Shown piece after piece: positions 54,151-64,000 of a stretch of DNA of 64,000 nt (positions are counted from its first letter, which is position 1; every line of letters starts with the position of its first letter). The position numbers and the translations under genes were made by a program. The notes below the pieces were generated by a model. The model saw only the letters and a program-made list of their open reading frames with translations. It made no database searches and was not told the origin of the DNA. The stretch covers positions 23,873-87,872 of the forward strand of contig CACGNN010000006.1 in NCBI GenBank assembly GCA_902574355.1, in the 5' to 3' direction. The DNA is from an uncultured SAR86 cluster bacterium (GTDB lineage Bacteria; Pseudomonadota; Gammaproteobacteria; Magnimaribacterales; Magnimaribacteraceae).

Positions 54151-55944
54151 ATGTTAGTTAATGAAGTTATAAATGCTAAAGACCTTCCAGTCATGGAATT
54201 TGATGGAATTATTGTAGGTGGAGGAGGAGCAGGTATGCGGGCTTCACTTCAACTTGCAGAATCAGGTTTAAATACTGCTGTCATATCAAAAGTATTTCCT
54301 ACTCGATCACATACAGTCTCAGCTCAAGGTGGCATTACCTGTGCAATCCAAAGTGATGACCCTGATGATGATTGGAGATGGCACATGTTTGATACCGTTA
54401 AAGGGTCAGACTACATAGGCGATCAGGAAGCTATCGAATATATGTGCAGTGAAGGTCCTAAAGCCGTCTTTGAACTGGAGCATATGGGTTTACCTTTCTC
54501 AAGAACTGAAGAAGGACGCATCTATCAAAGACCTTTTGGCGGCCAATCTAAGGATTATGGTAAAGGTGGTCAAGCCACTAGAACATGTGCTGCAGCCGAC
54601 CGAACTGGACATAGTCTTTTGCATACACTTTTTCAAGCCAATCTCAAAGCTGGTACTAACTTTCTAAATGAATGGTTCGCAGTAGATTTGGTTTTAAACG
54701 CAGATAAAGCAGTTGTAGGAGTCATTGCTTTCAAAATCGAAACAGGTGAGATCTATTACATAAAATCAAAGGCAACTGTCCTGGCGACAGGGGGGGCAGG
54801 TAGAATTTATTCATCCACTACTAATGCTCTAATAAATTCAGGAGACGGAATTGGAATGGCTTTAAGGGCTGGTATGCCAGTTCAAGATATAGAAATGTGG
54901 CAGTTTCACCCAACTGGAATTCATGGGGCAGGAACTTTAGTCACTGAGGGGTGCAGAGGAGAAGGTGGATATCTTTTAAACAAGGATGGCGAAAGATTTA
55001 TGGAAAGATATGCGCCTAATGCAAAAGATTTAGCCAGTAGAGATGTAGTAGCAAGATCTATGGCTTTGGAAATTTTAGAAGGACGAGGGTGCGGACCAAA
55101 TGCTGATCATATTTTCCTAAGATTAGATCATCTAGGACCTGAAGTAGTTCACAAGAGATTGCCAGGAATTACTGAACTTTCTAAGACTTTTGCAGGAGTT
55201 GATCCTGCTGTTCAGCCAATACCTGTTGTACCTACCTGTCATTATATGATGGGAGGAATACCTACGAATATTAATGGACAAGTTATTTCGGTGGAGCATG
55301 GGGAAGATAAGATAGTTGATGGCTTATTTGCAGCTGGTGAAGTAGCTTGCGTGTCAGTTCATGGGGGAAATAGATTAGGAGGAAATTCTCTCCTAGACTT
55401 GGTTGTGTTTGGCAGGGCCGCTGGTCTTTACATAGAAGAGAGCATGAAGCAGGGTATCGAAGTAAAAGATGCTTCTAATGATGATATTGAAAAAGCTTTA
55501 GAAAGACTAAATAGATTAAATGCTTCAACAGAAGGGGACCAAGTATCTGTTCTCAAAGAAAAAATGCAGCAAAATATGCAGAATAATTTTGGAGTATTTA
55601 GAAGAGGAGATTTGATGGAAAAAGGTATCGAAGAACTAGCCAAGACTAGAGAAGAAGTAAATGACATTTTCCTTCAAGATAAGTCGGCAACCTTTAATAC
55701 AGCTAGAATAGAAGCTTTAGAGATGCAAAATCTTTTTGAGGTTGCAGAAGCTACTGCGATAACCGCTAATGAAAGAAAAGAAAGCAGAGGTGCTCATGCA
55801 AGAGATGACTTCACTGAACGTGATGATGAAAATTGGCTAAAACATTCAATTTACTACGCCGATACTAAGGAAGTTAGTAAAAGAGATGTGAACTATAGAC
55901 CTAAAACAGTTCAAGCTTTTCAACCAATGGTCAGGAGTTATTAA
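54151..55944 (+). CDS. sdhA: Succinate dehydrogenase flavoprotein subunit
   Basis: SdhA oxidises succinate to fumarate with covalent [20 protein letters not shown] is the FAD fold; the His for covalent attachment is in [23 protein letters not shown], the catalytic Arg region [11 protein letters not shown] and [18 protein letters not shown] follow. 597 residues is standard. The stop shares a base with the sdhB ATG (TAATG). Confidence 0.97.
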   Translation: MLVNEVINAKDLPVMEFDGIIVGGGGAGMRASLQLAESGLNTAVISKVFPTRSHTVSAQGGITCAIQSDDPDDDWRWHMFDTVKGSDYIGDQEAIEYMCSEGPKAVFELEHMGLPFSRTEEGRIYQRPFGGQSKDYGKGGQATRTCAAADRTGHSLLHTLFQANLKAGTNFLNEWFAVDLVLNADKAVVGVIAFKIETGEIYYIKSKATVLATGGAGRIYSSTTNALINSGDGIGMALRAGMPVQDIEMWQFHPTGIHGAGTLVTEGCRGEGGYLLNKDGERFMERYAPNAKDLASRDVVARSMALEILEGRGCGPNADHIFLRLDHLGPEVVHKRLPGITELSKTFAGVDPAVQPIPVVPTCHYMMGGIPTNINGQVISVEHGEDKIVDGLFAAGEVACVSVHGGNRLGGNSLLDLVVFGRAAGLYIEESMKQGIEVKDASNDDIEKALERLNRLNASTEGDQVSVLKEKMQQNMQNNFGVFRRGDLMEKGIEELAKTREEVNDIFLQDKSATFNTARIEALEMQNLFEVAEATAITANERKESRGAHARDDFTERDDENWLKHSIYYADTKEVSKRDVNYRPKTVQAFQPMVRSY

Positions 55945-56690
55945 TGAGTTCGGCAGCAATACCGGTAGCTCAAATTAAGACTATAACGATGAGTATTTAT
56001 CGTTATGATCCAACTTTAGACAAGAAACCTTACATGCAAGATATCATTGTAGAGGTGCCAACTGACAAAGATATTATGGTACTAGATGCTCTTCATCTTG
56101 CTAAAGCACAAGAACCGTCCTTGTCTTATAGGAGGTCATGCAGAGAAGGGGTTTGTGGTTCAGATGGTATGAATATAAATGGAAAAAATGGACTAGCTTG
56201 TGTCACACCATTATCCGAAGTGATTAAAAGAAATAAGATCACATTACGCCCTATGCCCGGTCTTCCTGTTGTGAGAGATCTGATAGTCGATATGAAACAA
56301 TTCTATGATCAACTTGAAAAGGTCAGGCCTTATTTAATAACTAAGAGTGATTCTCCTGACATTGAAAGGACACAGTCACCTGAAGATAGAGAACAACTAG
56401 ATGGTTTATACGAGTGTATTCTTTGTGGTTGTTGTTCAACTTCATGCCCTTCTTTTTGGTGGAACCCTGACAAATTTTTAGGGCCCGCAGCTTTATTACA
56501 ATCATGGAGATTCATAGCTGATACTAGAGATGAAGCTACTGACGAAAGGCTAGATGATTTAGAAGATGCCTTCAGTCTCTATAGATGCCATGGGATAATG
56601 AATTGTGTATCTGTCTGTCCAAAAGGGTTGAATCCTACAGAAGCTATCTCCAATATCAGAAATAAACTTCTTACACGAAAAAAAGCTTAA
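55944..56690 (+). CDS. sdhB: Succinate dehydrogenase iron-sulfur subunit
   Basis: SdhB carries electrons from FAD to quinone through three clusters. The [2Fe-2S] ligands are in SCREGVCGSDGMNINGKNGL and its following Cys, the [4Fe-4S] in CILCGCCSTSCPSF, and the [3Fe-4S]/[4Fe-4S] in CHGIMNCVSVCPKGL. 248 residues, slightly longer than E. coli (238) through an N-terminal extension. No sucA or sucB follows; sucC begins after 111 nt. Confidence 0.96.
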   Translation: MSSAAIPVAQIKTITMSIYRYDPTLDKKPYMQDIIVEVPTDKDIMVLDALHLAKAQEPSLSYRRSCREGVCGSDGMNINGKNGLACVTPLSEVIKRNKITLRPMPGLPVVRDLIVDMKQFYDQLEKVRPYLITKSDSPDIERTQSPEDREQLDGLYECILCGCCSTSCPSFWWNPDKFLGPAALLQSWRFIADTRDEATDERLDDLEDAFSLYRCHGIMNCVSVCPKGLNPTEAISNIRNKLLTRKKA

Positions 56691-56801
56691 GAAAAACTTC
56701 TTTCTTGATAACACACTCCTAAGTTCTTCATTTATCCTCTACAATGCATTGCAGTGACGCTATGTATAAACATTCTTTAGATTGAATTTAAGGGAGAAAA
56801 A

Positions 56802-57974
56802 ATGAATCTACATGAATATCAGGCCAAACAGCTATTTAGGGAATATGACATATCAGTTTCTGAAGGCTTATCTGCATCTTCAAGTCAGGAAGCTGAAAAG
56901 ATAGCTTTATCTCTAAATGTTGATAAGTGGGTAGTAAAAGCACAAGTCCATGCGGGAGGAAGAGGTAAGGCTGGAGGAGTTGAATTAGTTGATAGCATAG
57001 AGAAAGTCAAAGCTTTTGCTGATACATGGCTTGGAAAAAATTTAGTAACTTTCCAAACAGATGAGAAGGGTCAACCTGTAAATCAAATCCTAATAGAAAC
57101 AGTAACAGATATTGAAAAAGAGCTTTATTTAGGCGCTGTTATTGATAGATCTTCCCAGAGGCTCGTTGTCATGGTATCGACGGAGGGAGGAGTCAATATC
57201 GAAGAGGTTGCCGAAGAGACACCAGAAAAAATACACAAAGCTGAAATAGATCCTATTCAAGGACCAAACCAACTTCAAGCAGAAAAATTAGCCAGTAGCT
57301 TGAACTTAAATGAAGTGCAAACTTTACAATTTAAAGGAATTTTTCATGGCCTAGTGAAATTGTTTATAGATAAAGATTTATCTTTAGTTGAGGTGAATCC
57401 TTTAGTAATTACATCCTCAGGAGATTTAATTTGTTTAGATGCAAAAATCAATGTAGATTCAAATGCTCTTTATAGGCAGGAACAGATCTCGAAACTAAGA
57501 GATCCCTCTCAAGAAGATCGTAGAGAGGCAAGTGCAGCAGAGTGGGATCTAAGTTATGTTGCTCTAGATGGAAGCATTGGTTGTATGGTCAATGGTGCAG
57601 GTTTGGCAATGGGTACTATGGATATAATCAAGTTACATGGTGGCGAGCCTGCCAATTTCTTAGATGTCGGTGGTACAGCTGATTCAAAAAGAGTTGCTGA
57701 GGCATTTAAGATAATTCTCTCAGATGAAAATGTTAATACGGTATTAATAAATATCTTTGGTGGGATTGTTCGTTGTGATGTTATTGCTGATGGAATAGTA
57801 GAGGCATTAACAGGAATGGGAGTTTCAGTCCCTGTCATAGTTAGATTAGAAGGGAATAGTGCTCAAAAAGGATTGAAGATACTTGATGAATGTGACCTGA
57901 ATATTATCCCTGCATCAAACTTGGAGGAGGCAGCAAGTTTGGCTGTAAAAGCATCAAAGGGAGATATAACGTGA
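56802..57974 (+). CDS. sucC: Succinate--CoA ligase, beta subunit
   Basis: SucC, with SucD, interconverts succinyl-CoA and succinate with ATP formation. The ATP-grasp N-domain ([33 protein letters not shown]) and the C-domain ([36 protein letters not shown]) are typical. 390 residues is standard. Its own leader (56691-56801) could hold a promoter. It overlaps sucD by 4 nt. Confidence 0.97.
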   Translation: MNLHEYQAKQLFREYDISVSEGLSASSSQEAEKIALSLNVDKWVVKAQVHAGGRGKAGGVELVDSIEKVKAFADTWLGKNLVTFQTDEKGQPVNQILIETVTDIEKELYLGAVIDRSSQRLVVMVSTEGGVNIEEVAEETPEKIHKAEIDPIQGPNQLQAEKLASSLNLNEVQTLQFKGIFHGLVKLFIDKDLSLVEVNPLVITSSGDLICLDAKINVDSNALYRQEQISKLRDPSQEDRREASAAEWDLSYVALDGSIGCMVNGAGLAMGTMDIIKLHGGEPANFLDVGGTADSKRVAEAFKIILSDENVNTVLINIFGGIVRCDVIADGIVEALTGMGVSVPVIVRLEGNSAQKGLKILDECDLNIIPASNLEEAASLAVKASKGDIT

Positions 57975-58843
57975 GTATTCTTATCGATAAAAGCACAAAG
58001 GTTATATGCCAAGGATTTACTGGAGGACAAGCCACACAGCACTGTATTCAATGCATTGATTACGGAACACAACTTGTAGGAGGAGTGACACCTGGAAAGG
58101 GCGGTCAAATTCATCTCGATCTTCCTGTCTTTAATTCAGTTAAAGAAGCTGTTGACGCTACCGGCGCATCAGCAAGTATAATTTTTGTGCCTGCAAAATT
58201 CTGTAAATCCTCAATTCTTGAGGCTGCTGAATCTGGTATTTCTTTAATAGTTTGCATAACTGAAGGTATTCCAACAATAGACATGCTAGAAGTGAAGGTA
58301 CGATGCGATGAACTAGGTGTTCGCCTAATAGGACCAAATTGTCCTGGCATAATCACACCAGGTGAAGCAAAGATGGGTATTATGCCTGGAGATATACATT
58401 TACCTGGAAAGGTCGGAATTATCTCCAGATCAGGGACTTTAACTTATGAAGCTGTAAAACAGACAACAGATTTGGGGTTTGGACAAACAAGTTGTGTCGG
58501 AATAGGAGGGGATCCTATACCTGGAACCAGTTTTATAGATGTTCTGGATTTATTCGAAAAAGATAATTTTACTGAGGCTATTGTTATGGTGGGCGAGATT
58601 GGTGGCACAGCTGAAGAAGCAGCAGCAGAATTTATACAATCGAATGTGACTAAGCCTGTTGTATCTTATATAGCAGGCGTGACAGCTCCTCCAGGCAAAA
58701 GAATGGGGCATGCAGGGGCCATAATCGCTGGAGGTAAAGGAACAGCAGAAGATAAATTTAAGGCTCTTGAGTCAGCAGGTGTTTATACTGTGAAGAGTCC
58801 TGCAGAAATAGGTAAAGGAATTGCTGAGGTTACAGGATGGTAG
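57971..58843 (+). CDS. sucD: Succinate--CoA ligase, alpha subunit
   Basis: SucD binds CoA and carries the phospho-His. [59 protein letters not shown] and the catalytic His in [14 protein letters not shown] are present. 290 residues is standard. The start is GTG, overlapping the sucC stop; the 3' end overlaps the next gene by 7 nt. Confidence 0.97.
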   Translation: MSILIDKSTKVICQGFTGGQATQHCIQCIDYGTQLVGGVTPGKGGQIHLDLPVFNSVKEAVDATGASASIIFVPAKFCKSSILEAAESGISLIVCITEGIPTIDMLEVKVRCDELGVRLIGPNCPGIITPGEAKMGIMPGDIHLPGKVGIISRSGTLTYEAVKQTTDLGFGQTSCVGIGGDPIPGTSFIDVLDLFEKDNFTEAIVMVGEIGGTAEEAAAEFIQSNVTKPVVSYIAGVTAPPGKRMGHAGAIIAGGKGTAEDKFKALESAGVYTVKSPAEIGKGIAEVTGW

Positions 58844-59670
58844 ATAATTTTAATCATTTACGGATAGAGGATAGAGGTCACTACATAATTTGTTATCTCT
58901 CTAATCCACCCACACACACCTTAAATTCATCTGGAGTCGCAGAGATACATAAATTTTTAGACCTCGCTGAAAAAAAAGATGACTTACGTGTTCTAGCTTT
59001 TACAGGCGAAGGCGAAAATGTATTCATAAAACATTATGAAGTGGGAGAACTAGCTGACTCCGCTGAAAAGAACATTGAATCCAATAAAAACACAAAGGAT
59101 CTTAAAGAGCTTCACACATTTCATAAAATGCTTTTAAGACTTAGGGATTTAGATGCAATAGTAGTGGCTGGGATTAACGGAAATACAGCAGGAGGTGGGT
59201 GCGAATTTTCTTTGGGTTGTGATTTGAGAGTTATGTCGGATGGAGACTTTTTAATTGGTCTCCCGGAGACATCAGTAGGTATTCTTCCTGGAGGGGGCGG
59301 GACGCAAAGACTATCAAGACTCATAGGTTCCTCAAGGGCATTAGACTTAATTTTACATGCGAAACTTTTGAAACCTTTGGAAGCCTATAAGTTGGGAATA
59401 ATAAATAAGCTTTTATCTGAGAAAAAATTTAAAGAAGAGCTCAATGAGTATTGCGAAGATCTTGCTAATAGAGCACCAATAGCATTGAGCCAGGTAAAGA
59501 AAATCATTCACCAAGGACTAGATATGACTTTAGAGGATAGTCTACTTCTTGAGCAGAAGGCTTTTGATGTAACAATGAATTCTAAAGATGCAGCAAGAGC
59601 AATGAGGTCCTTGCTTAATGCTCAGGAAAACATCGAAAACGAAATAAAATTCAACTGGGAAGGGGATTGA
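58837..59670 (+). CDS. Enoyl-CoA hydratase/isomerase family protein
   Basis: A crotonase-fold protein of 277 residues. The oxyanion-hole parts are [16 protein letters not shown] and [19 protein letters not shown], and the second active-site loop is [19 protein letters not shown]. Both positions that carry catalytic Glu in hydratases appear acidic or nearby (CEF, PET), so hydratase activity is plausible. It overlaps sucD and is probably co-transcribed with it, an unusual neighbour for the TCA genes. Substrate unknown. Confidence 0.85.
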   Translation: MVDNFNHLRIEDRGHYIICYLSNPPTHTLNSSGVAEIHKFLDLAEKKDDLRVLAFTGEGENVFIKHYEVGELADSAEKNIESNKNTKDLKELHTFHKMLLRLRDLDAIVVAGINGNTAGGGCEFSLGCDLRVMSDGDFLIGLPETSVGILPGGGGTQRLSRLIGSSRALDLILHAKLLKPLEAYKLGIINKLLSEKKFKEELNEYCEDLANRAPIALSQVKKIIHQGLDMTLEDSLLLEQKAFDVTMNSKDAARAMRSLLNAQENIENEIKFNWEGD

Positions 59671-60693
59671 TTACTCTTCCGCAACTTTAATAAGTTGTTT
59701 ACCAAAATTCTTACCACTTAAAACGTCCCTAAGACCTTGTGGAGCATTTTCGAAACCTTCCGTAATCGTCTCTTCATATTTAATTTTACCTTCGGATATC
59801 CACTGAGATAATTCTTCTGTGGCTTCTCTCCATTCCTTGAACCATTCTGTAACGACAAAGAATCTATGTTCAGGTGCGGGATCTAATGCTCCAAAAATAT
59901 GAAAAGGTGTTTCTTCTTTTGTCATATCTTCAGAGTTATAAGCAGATATAAAACCACAAATAGGAACACGAGATCCTTCATTTAAAAGTGTGGCTACCGC
60001 TTTACTTACCGGACCTCCAACATTCTCAAAATAAATATCAATTCCGTCAGGACAAGCCTTAGACAGTTCTTCTTGAATGTTTCCTGCTTTGTAATCTATG
60101 CATTCATCAAAGCCAAGCTCATCTTTTACATAAGCACATTTCTTTTCTCCTCCTGCAACTCCCACAACTCTGCATCCGAGTATTTTACCCATTTGTCCAA
60201 CTACCGTTCCAACAGCACCCGATGCTGCAGAAACTACTATTGTTTCACCTGATTTTGGAAGACCAACTCTCAAGAGTCCAAAATATGCCGTCCTTCCTGG
60301 CATTCCAACAGTACCAAGATAAGTTTGCAGAGGGACAACAGAAGGATCAGCTTTAAATAGAGCAGGTTCTTCATCGCTAGCAATAATGTAAGTTTGCCAA
60401 CCTTTATGAACGCAAAGGTAATCACCTTTCATAAACTTGTCTGATTCACTTTCAACCACAACTCCAACTGATTCACCTGTCATAGGCTCTCCTAATGCTG
60501 CTGGATCAGCGTAGGACTCGCCATCATTCATTCTTCCTCTCATATAAGGATCAATTGAGAGATATAGAATTTTTATCAATACTTCTCCTTTTTCTAGAGG
60601 ACGGACTTCTTCCTCATTAAGTTTCCAGCATTCATCCCCAGGCATTCCTTTAGGTCTTTGATCAAGTAACCATTGTTTATTTATGTATGTCAT
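59671..60693 (-). CDS. NADP-dependent MDR oxidoreductase, CurA/leukotriene-reductase type
   Basis: A zinc-free medium-chain reductase of 340 residues that reduces enones with NADPH. Family blocks: LSIDPYMRGRMNDGESYADP, GESVGVVVES, GTVGMPGRTAYFGLL, the NADP motif SAASGAVGTVVGQMGKILG, and YFENVGGPVSKAV. E. coli CurA and mammalian PTGR1 share this layout; which enone is reduced here is unknown. It leads a minus-strand set that does not overlap tusA (13-nt gap upstream). Confidence 0.87.
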   Translation of the reverse strand: MTYINKQWLLDQRPKGMPGDECWKLNEEEVRPLEKGEVLIKILYLSIDPYMRGRMNDGESYADPAALGEPMTGESVGVVVESESDKFMKGDYLCVHKGWQTYIIASDEEPALFKADPSVVPLQTYLGTVGMPGRTAYFGLLRVGLPKSGETIVVSAASGAVGTVVGQMGKILGCRVVGVAGGEKKCAYVKDELGFDECIDYKAGNIQEELSKACPDGIDIYFENVGGPVSKAVATLLNEGSRVPICGFISAYNSEDMTKEETPFHIFGALDPAPEHRFFVVTEWFKEWREATEELSQWISEGKIKYEETITEGFENAPQGLRDVLSGKNFGKQLIKVAEE

Positions 60694-60706
60694 TAAACTC
60701 TCCTCT

Positions 60707-60943
60707 CTAAATTATATTCTTATCTTTCTTTTGAACAACAAAATAAAGACTTTCCTTTGTAATTTTTTTTTCTACAAGTTGGTGACCCAGAAACTCACAA
60801 AATTTTTCTACATCTCTTTCGGTACTCTTATCAGAGGCAATTAACTCAATTAAGTCTCCAGAGTCTGAATCTCTAATAGCTTTATGCAAAAGCATAATAG
60901 GTTCAGGACACACTAAACCAAGTGCATTCACTTCAATTTTCAT
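60707..60943 (-). CDS. tusA: TusA-like sulfur carrier
   Basis: A 78-residue sulfur-relay protein that accepts persulfide from IscS. Cys12 lies in the motif LGLVCPEPIMLLHKAI. It may serve tRNA 2-thiouridine synthesis; the partner TusBCD genes are not in this window. It overlaps the end of the MATE gene by 11 nt. Confidence 0.9.
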   Translation of the reverse strand: MKIEVNALGLVCPEPIMLLHKAIRDSDSGDLIELIASDKSTERDVEKFCEFLGHQLVEKKITKESLYFVVQKKDKNII

Positions 60944-62318
60944 TAATAAATTTTGTAGATACTTTTCTCACCCTTCTTACCATCAGTATAGCTGCAACTA
61001 ATAGGCCGGATGCCATACCTGTCCACATGCCTACAGCTCCCATTTGAGTAGTTAGAATATCTGTTATGGAAAGGATAATACCCAAGGGCAGTCCCACACC
61101 CCAATATGAAATAGCCATAATTTTCATGGGCCCAAAAGTATCTTTATAACCTCTCATACTTCCTATGCTAGCCATCGCTAAACCATCAGCTAACTGAAAG
61201 AATGCAGCAAAGCTCAACAATATTACTGCCAGGGCTATCACCTCAGAATTATTATTCAACAAACTCGACATAAACTCAGCATTTACGATAATAATTAAAC
61301 TCATAATCAGAGCACTTACTGTTGCTAGTCTTAGAGAGAAATAGGAACTGTACTTAGCTCCTTTCATATTATTGGCGCCGACATTATTTCCAACCCTTAC
61401 TGCAGCCGCATTTCCAATAGATAAGGGAATCATAAAAAAGAGCCCACCTATAGTCATTGCTATACCGTTAGCGGCAATAACTTCACTGCCAAATCGTCCA
61501 AGGATGATTCCTGCTCCACTAAACATGCTTAGTTCGATAAAATTTCCAAACCCAACAGGTATTCCCCCTCTAAGTATTTCCCCAAGAATTTTTATATTTG
61601 GTAAGTCAAATCGGGAGAAAAGTTTCGTACCAAAGCCTGATTTAAATTTGAGATAAATAATTAGTAGTATAAAAGTAGTCCATGTTCCGATGATGGCTGA
61701 AAGACCGGCTCCTCTAGCTCCCATTTCTGGAAAGCCGAAATTTCCGTAGATGAATGTGTAATTTCCAATTATGGCGATAATCAACATCAAAATATTCAAT
61801 AAAGTTATGGGTAATGGCCTAGTTACACCTTCACATAAAGAACGCAGAGGCTGACTTAAAAGGATGGCTGGGAGAGCGAACATAAAATAGTCAAGGTATT
61901 CTTGGGAATACTTGATAATCGATGGATCAACTTTCGCTACCGTTAGTATGAAAGAGGCCTGGGACAGAATAAACATCCCCAGTAAAATTATTGGAATTGA
62001 TAACCATATCGCCTGCCTAGCTAAGGGCCCTATATCTTTAAGATTTCTTGCCCCATAGAGTTGAGCTACCATGGGTGTTACGAAGAAAAGGACTCCACCA
62101 ACTCCCACCATTATTGGAAACCAGAGATTACCAGCTAACATAATGCCAGCCTGCACATCAGTAGAGTAGTTTCCACTTTGAATAACTGAATTAACTTGAA
62201 TTAATTGAAGGGCTAGCTGAGTAAGAAACATAGGTATAGCTAGCTTAAAAAAACTACTAGCTTCTGTAAGAGATCTTTCAGAAAAAAAGCTCTTTTTTGA
62301 GTCCAAGGGTTGTTCCAT
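60933..62318 (-). CDS. MATE-family multidrug/sodium efflux protein (NorM type)
   Basis: A ~461-residue, 12-helix exporter made of two similar halves. [16 protein letters not shown] is the first helix, [21 protein letters not shown] follows, and the second half has [18 protein letters not shown] and [15 protein letters not shown]. Drug or cation substrates are likely by family. The frame is open to 62372; I use ATG 62318 as the start nearest the fold. The start region overlaps the 5' end of the divergent acyltransferase. Confidence 0.85.
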   Translation of the reverse strand: MEQPLDSKKSFFSERSLTEASSFFKLAIPMFLTQLALQLIQVNSVIQSGNYSTDVQAGIMLAGNLWFPIMVGVGGVLFFVTPMVAQLYGARNLKDIGPLARQAIWLSIPIILLGMFILSQASFILTVAKVDPSIIKYSQEYLDYFMFALPAILLSQPLRSLCEGVTRPLPITLLNILMLIIAIIGNYTFIYGNFGFPEMGARGAGLSAIIGTWTTFILLIIYLKFKSGFGTKLFSRFDLPNIKILGEILRGGIPVGFGNFIELSMFSGAGIILGRFGSEVIAANGIAMTIGGLFFMIPLSIGNAAAVRVGNNVGANNMKGAKYSSYFSLRLATVSALIMSLIIIVNAEFMSSLLNNNSEVIALAVILLSFAAFFQLADGLAMASIGSMRGYKDTFGPMKIMAISYWGVGLPLGIILSITDILTTQMGAVGMWTGMASGLLVAAILMVRRVRKVSTKFINEN

Positions 62319-63080
62319 AGAAGGTGCGTATCTTATCATGTACACGAGAGGCAAGACATCAGAAAAGATCACAGACCATATTGGCTAAAAAAGCTATTTG
62401 CTAAATGCAATAATTTTTATGTAGATAACTATTTAGCCCCCCAATTCGAGTATTTCGGAAAGGGTCACAATATTATGGGAGCTCGATATTTTGATGTCTA
62501 TGGGAGCAATATATCAATTGATGATTATCCTACTATGGTAGCTTCTCCTGATAATTATATTCATTTAACGACTTGGAGCTTGGAAGATCATGAAGGAGAA
62601 ATATCAATAGGAAAATATTGCTTATTAACTCCAGGTGTAAGAATTGCCTCAGCTTCAAAGATTTCAATTGGTGATGGTTGTATGTTTGCAAATAGCGCCT
62701 ATGTTTCTGATGCTGATTGGCATGGGATTTATGATAGGGCAATACCAGTTGGAAAGTCATCTCCTATAACACTCGAAGAAAATGTATGGATTGGAGATAG
62801 TGCCATGATAGGTAAGGGCGTGACTATAGGAAAAAATAGTATAGTGGCCGCAGGAGCTGTAGTTGTGAAGGATGTACCAGATAATGTTGTAGTTGGGGGA
62901 AATCCTGCAAAGATTATTAAAGAACTTGATTCAAGCATAGATGGATTAACGCGAATGAAACTCTTTGAAGATCCGGATGGTTTGAAAGATTTATATGATC
63001 AAATAGATATCTATACTTTAAAAAATAATACCCTTTTTGAATTTATAAAAAGTAAAGTTTATCGAAGTAAAAAACATTGA
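62310..63080 (+). CDS. Hexapeptide-repeat acyltransferase, start uncertain
   Basis: A left-handed beta-helix acyltransferase of the WbbJ/LacA type. Hexapeptide turns run from ~residue 85 ([74 protein letters not shown]). The [10 protein letters not shown] loop carries the probable catalytic His. Substrate unknown; surface sugars are a guess. No ATG or GTG occurs in frame before the conserved RPYWLKKL; only TTG 62310 is available, and it lies inside the divergent gene's start region. The stop is firm, the start is not. Confidence 0.75.
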   Translation: MFHRRCVSYHVHERQDIRKDHRPYWLKKLFAKCNNFYVDNYLAPQFEYFGKGHNIMGARYFDVYGSNISIDDYPTMVASPDNYIHLTTWSLEDHEGEISIGKYCLLTPGVRIASASKISIGDGCMFANSAYVSDADWHGIYDRAIPVGKSSPITLEENVWIGDSAMIGKGVTIGKNSIVAAGAVVVKDVPDNVVVGGNPAKIIKELDSSIDGLTRMKLFEDPDGLKDLYDQIDIYTLKNNTLFEFIKSKVYRSKKH

Positions 63081-63088
63081 ATCTATAA

Positions 63089-63117
63089 TTGACATGTATA
63101 AAAAAACCCAATATTGT
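63089..63117 (+). promoter_or_regulatory. Predicted sigma-70 promoter of the secreted protein gene
   Basis: TTGACA (63089-63094) is an exact -35, and TATTGT (63112-63117, 4 of 6 to TATAAT) lies 17 bp further. A transcript from about 63124 would have an ~80-nt leader before the ATG at 63204. Confidence 0.6.
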
Positions 63118-63203
63118 TGTCGTCCGGTTTCGGAGAAAGTTGGGGAGCACTCTCAGATAACTTAGAACTCTTGGAATAATCCAGGGGTTAAATGGAGAGG
63201 TTT

Positions 63204-63968
63204 ATGCAACTAGTTTCTAAGCTATTCTTTACGTTTTTATTTCTATTTTCAATAAATATTCATTCAGATGATCATATGTCATCTAATCCAGTTTTCGTAC
63301 CAGTTGAAATTCAACAATGTAAATTTGCCAATAATAAAGATATGGATGACTTTCTAAAGTTAATCCCTGCGTGGAATGATTTATTGGACGAATATAGTCA
63401 ATTTCCTTATTCAGGCTGGACTGTAATACCACATTATAGATCTGGCTCCACAGTTTCTTTCGATTTTGCTTGGCTAGGCGTCTCTGATAGTTGGGAAAAT
63501 TTTGGTTCAATTTATGACGCATGGTTTGTTGATGGATCAGAGCTTGCACAGAAATTCGATAAAATTCGTACATGTGAGACCCAAACAATTTTTGGTTCTC
63601 AAGCTATACGACCGGCAAAAACAAGATCTGAAACTGGAGTAATGCTCGTGAGTAATTGTACTTTGAAAGAAGGCACTACCCCAGTTGAGCTAGCTATGGC
63701 TGACTCTAAATGGAATGAGTATTTAGATTCCATTGATTCTGAAGGTGGTATTTATAGATGGTTTCCTGGTCCTGGAGCAGAAGTAGATGCGGAATATACA
63801 TTTAAAAATGTCCTCACAAACTCCTCTATGACTGAATGGGGTAAGGCTTCAGAAATTTACGTGAACGGAGGGGGTATACCAGTTCAAATGCAAATATATG
63901 GTGACATGCTAGATTGCGATGCTCCCAGAATGTACCAAACTTCTAACATGAGAGATGTTAGAAATTAA
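63204..63968 (+). CDS. Secreted protein with two diverged tandem domains, function unknown
   Basis: About 254 residues with a signal peptide (QLVSKLFFTFLFLFSINIHS). Two ~100-residue halves resemble each other. Each opens with a Cys (EIQQCKF; SNCTLKE) and has a W-N-(D/E)-x-L-D type helix (AWNDLLDEY; KWNEYLDSI). Each then has a Gly/Trp/Pro strand (SGWTVIPHY; YRWFPGPG), a -W- helix (DSWENFGSIY; TEWGKASEIY) and a closing Cys (IRTCETQ; MLDCDAP). I cannot name the family; the halves suggest dimeric alpha/beta-barrel folds. ATG 63204 follows GGAGAGG, so I prefer it to 63192. Confidence 0.7.
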   Translation: MQLVSKLFFTFLFLFSINIHSDDHMSSNPVFVPVEIQQCKFANNKDMDDFLKLIPAWNDLLDEYSQFPYSGWTVIPHYRSGSTVSFDFAWLGVSDSWENFGSIYDAWFVDGSELAQKFDKIRTCETQTIFGSQAIRPAKTRSETGVMLVSNCTLKEGTTPVELAMADSKWNEYLDSIDSEGGIYRWFPGPGAEVDAEYTFKNVLTNSSMTEWGKASEIYVNGGGIPVQMQIYGDMLDCDAPRMYQTSNMRDVRN

Positions 63969-64000
63969 CTTAACTAATATATAAAAAATTATGAAAAAAT

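Overview
This is a compact, AT-rich, almost fully coding chromosome segment from a gammaproteobacterium. Gene order is the best evidence: aspS-yebC-[gap]-ybgC-tolQRAB-pal-cpoB, dapA-bamC-purC, rodZ-ispG-hisS-yfgM-bamB-der, kdsA-eno-ftsB-ispD-ispF-surE-pcm and sdhCDAB-sucCD are all gammaproteobacterial arrangements. Low GC, many 1-20 nt gene overlaps, overlapping stop codons at convergent junctions and repeated loss of genes from otherwise conserved strings suggest a free-living, genome-streamlined (probably marine) lineage. SAR86-like or related groups fit the style, but I cannot fix the taxon from the sequence alone. I see no transposon, prophage, CRISPR array or rRNA. The one tRNA is tRNA-Lys(TTT). 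No gene-free stretch exceeds 300 bases.

Layout. 1-3250: end of a dcw-type wall cluster (murG partial, murC, ddl) that stops abruptly. 3324-7169: rpsF-rpsR-rplI-dnaB and a diiron protein. 7264-13973: pyrG-kdsA-eno-ftsB-ispD-ispF-surE-pcm. 14015-18074: a DUF368 membrane protein, fdxA, pncC, SOS-controlled recA and a thiolase, where nlpD-rpoS-mutS would be expected. 18071-27721: proS without its editing insert, then an FmdB-like gene, aspS, yebC, a PD-(D/E)XK nuclease in place of ruvCAB, and the Tol-Pal operon with tRNA-Lys and crcB. 27714-34977: small conserved genes, bepA, perM, bcp, dapA-bamC-purC. 34980-39883: a 2-oxoacid:ferredoxin oxidoreductase operon whose first gene fuses an integrase-type N-terminal domain to a GltD-like flavoprotein. 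40079-43077: an isc operon lacking hscBA, read divergently from the oxidoreductase operon. 43132-53323: ndk to der, a secreted-type oligopeptidase B and an MFS transporter. 53407-59670: sdhCDAB-sucCD and an enoyl-CoA hydratase-like gene. 59671-63968: a CurA-like reductase, tusA, a MATE exporter, a hexapeptide acyltransferase and a duplicated-domain secreted protein.

How the parts connect. The sdh-suc cluster has no sucAB, while a KorAB-type oxidoreductase with an NAD(P)-linked flavoprotein partner sits in the same window. The likely reading is that 2-oxoglutarate is oxidised by the Fe-S/TPP enzyme, not the lipoyl dehydrogenase complex. That operon and the Fe-S assembly operon share a 195-bp control region with a perfect 7-1-7 Fur-type box, an IscR type-1-like site overlapping a good promoter, and a GGTACATGTACC palindrome with a partial second copy. 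Iron and Fe-S status therefore probably govern both.

The two observations most worth following are the phage/archaeal-type Holliday-junction-resolvase-like gene occupying the ruvCAB locus, and the integrase-arm/flavoprotein fusion.
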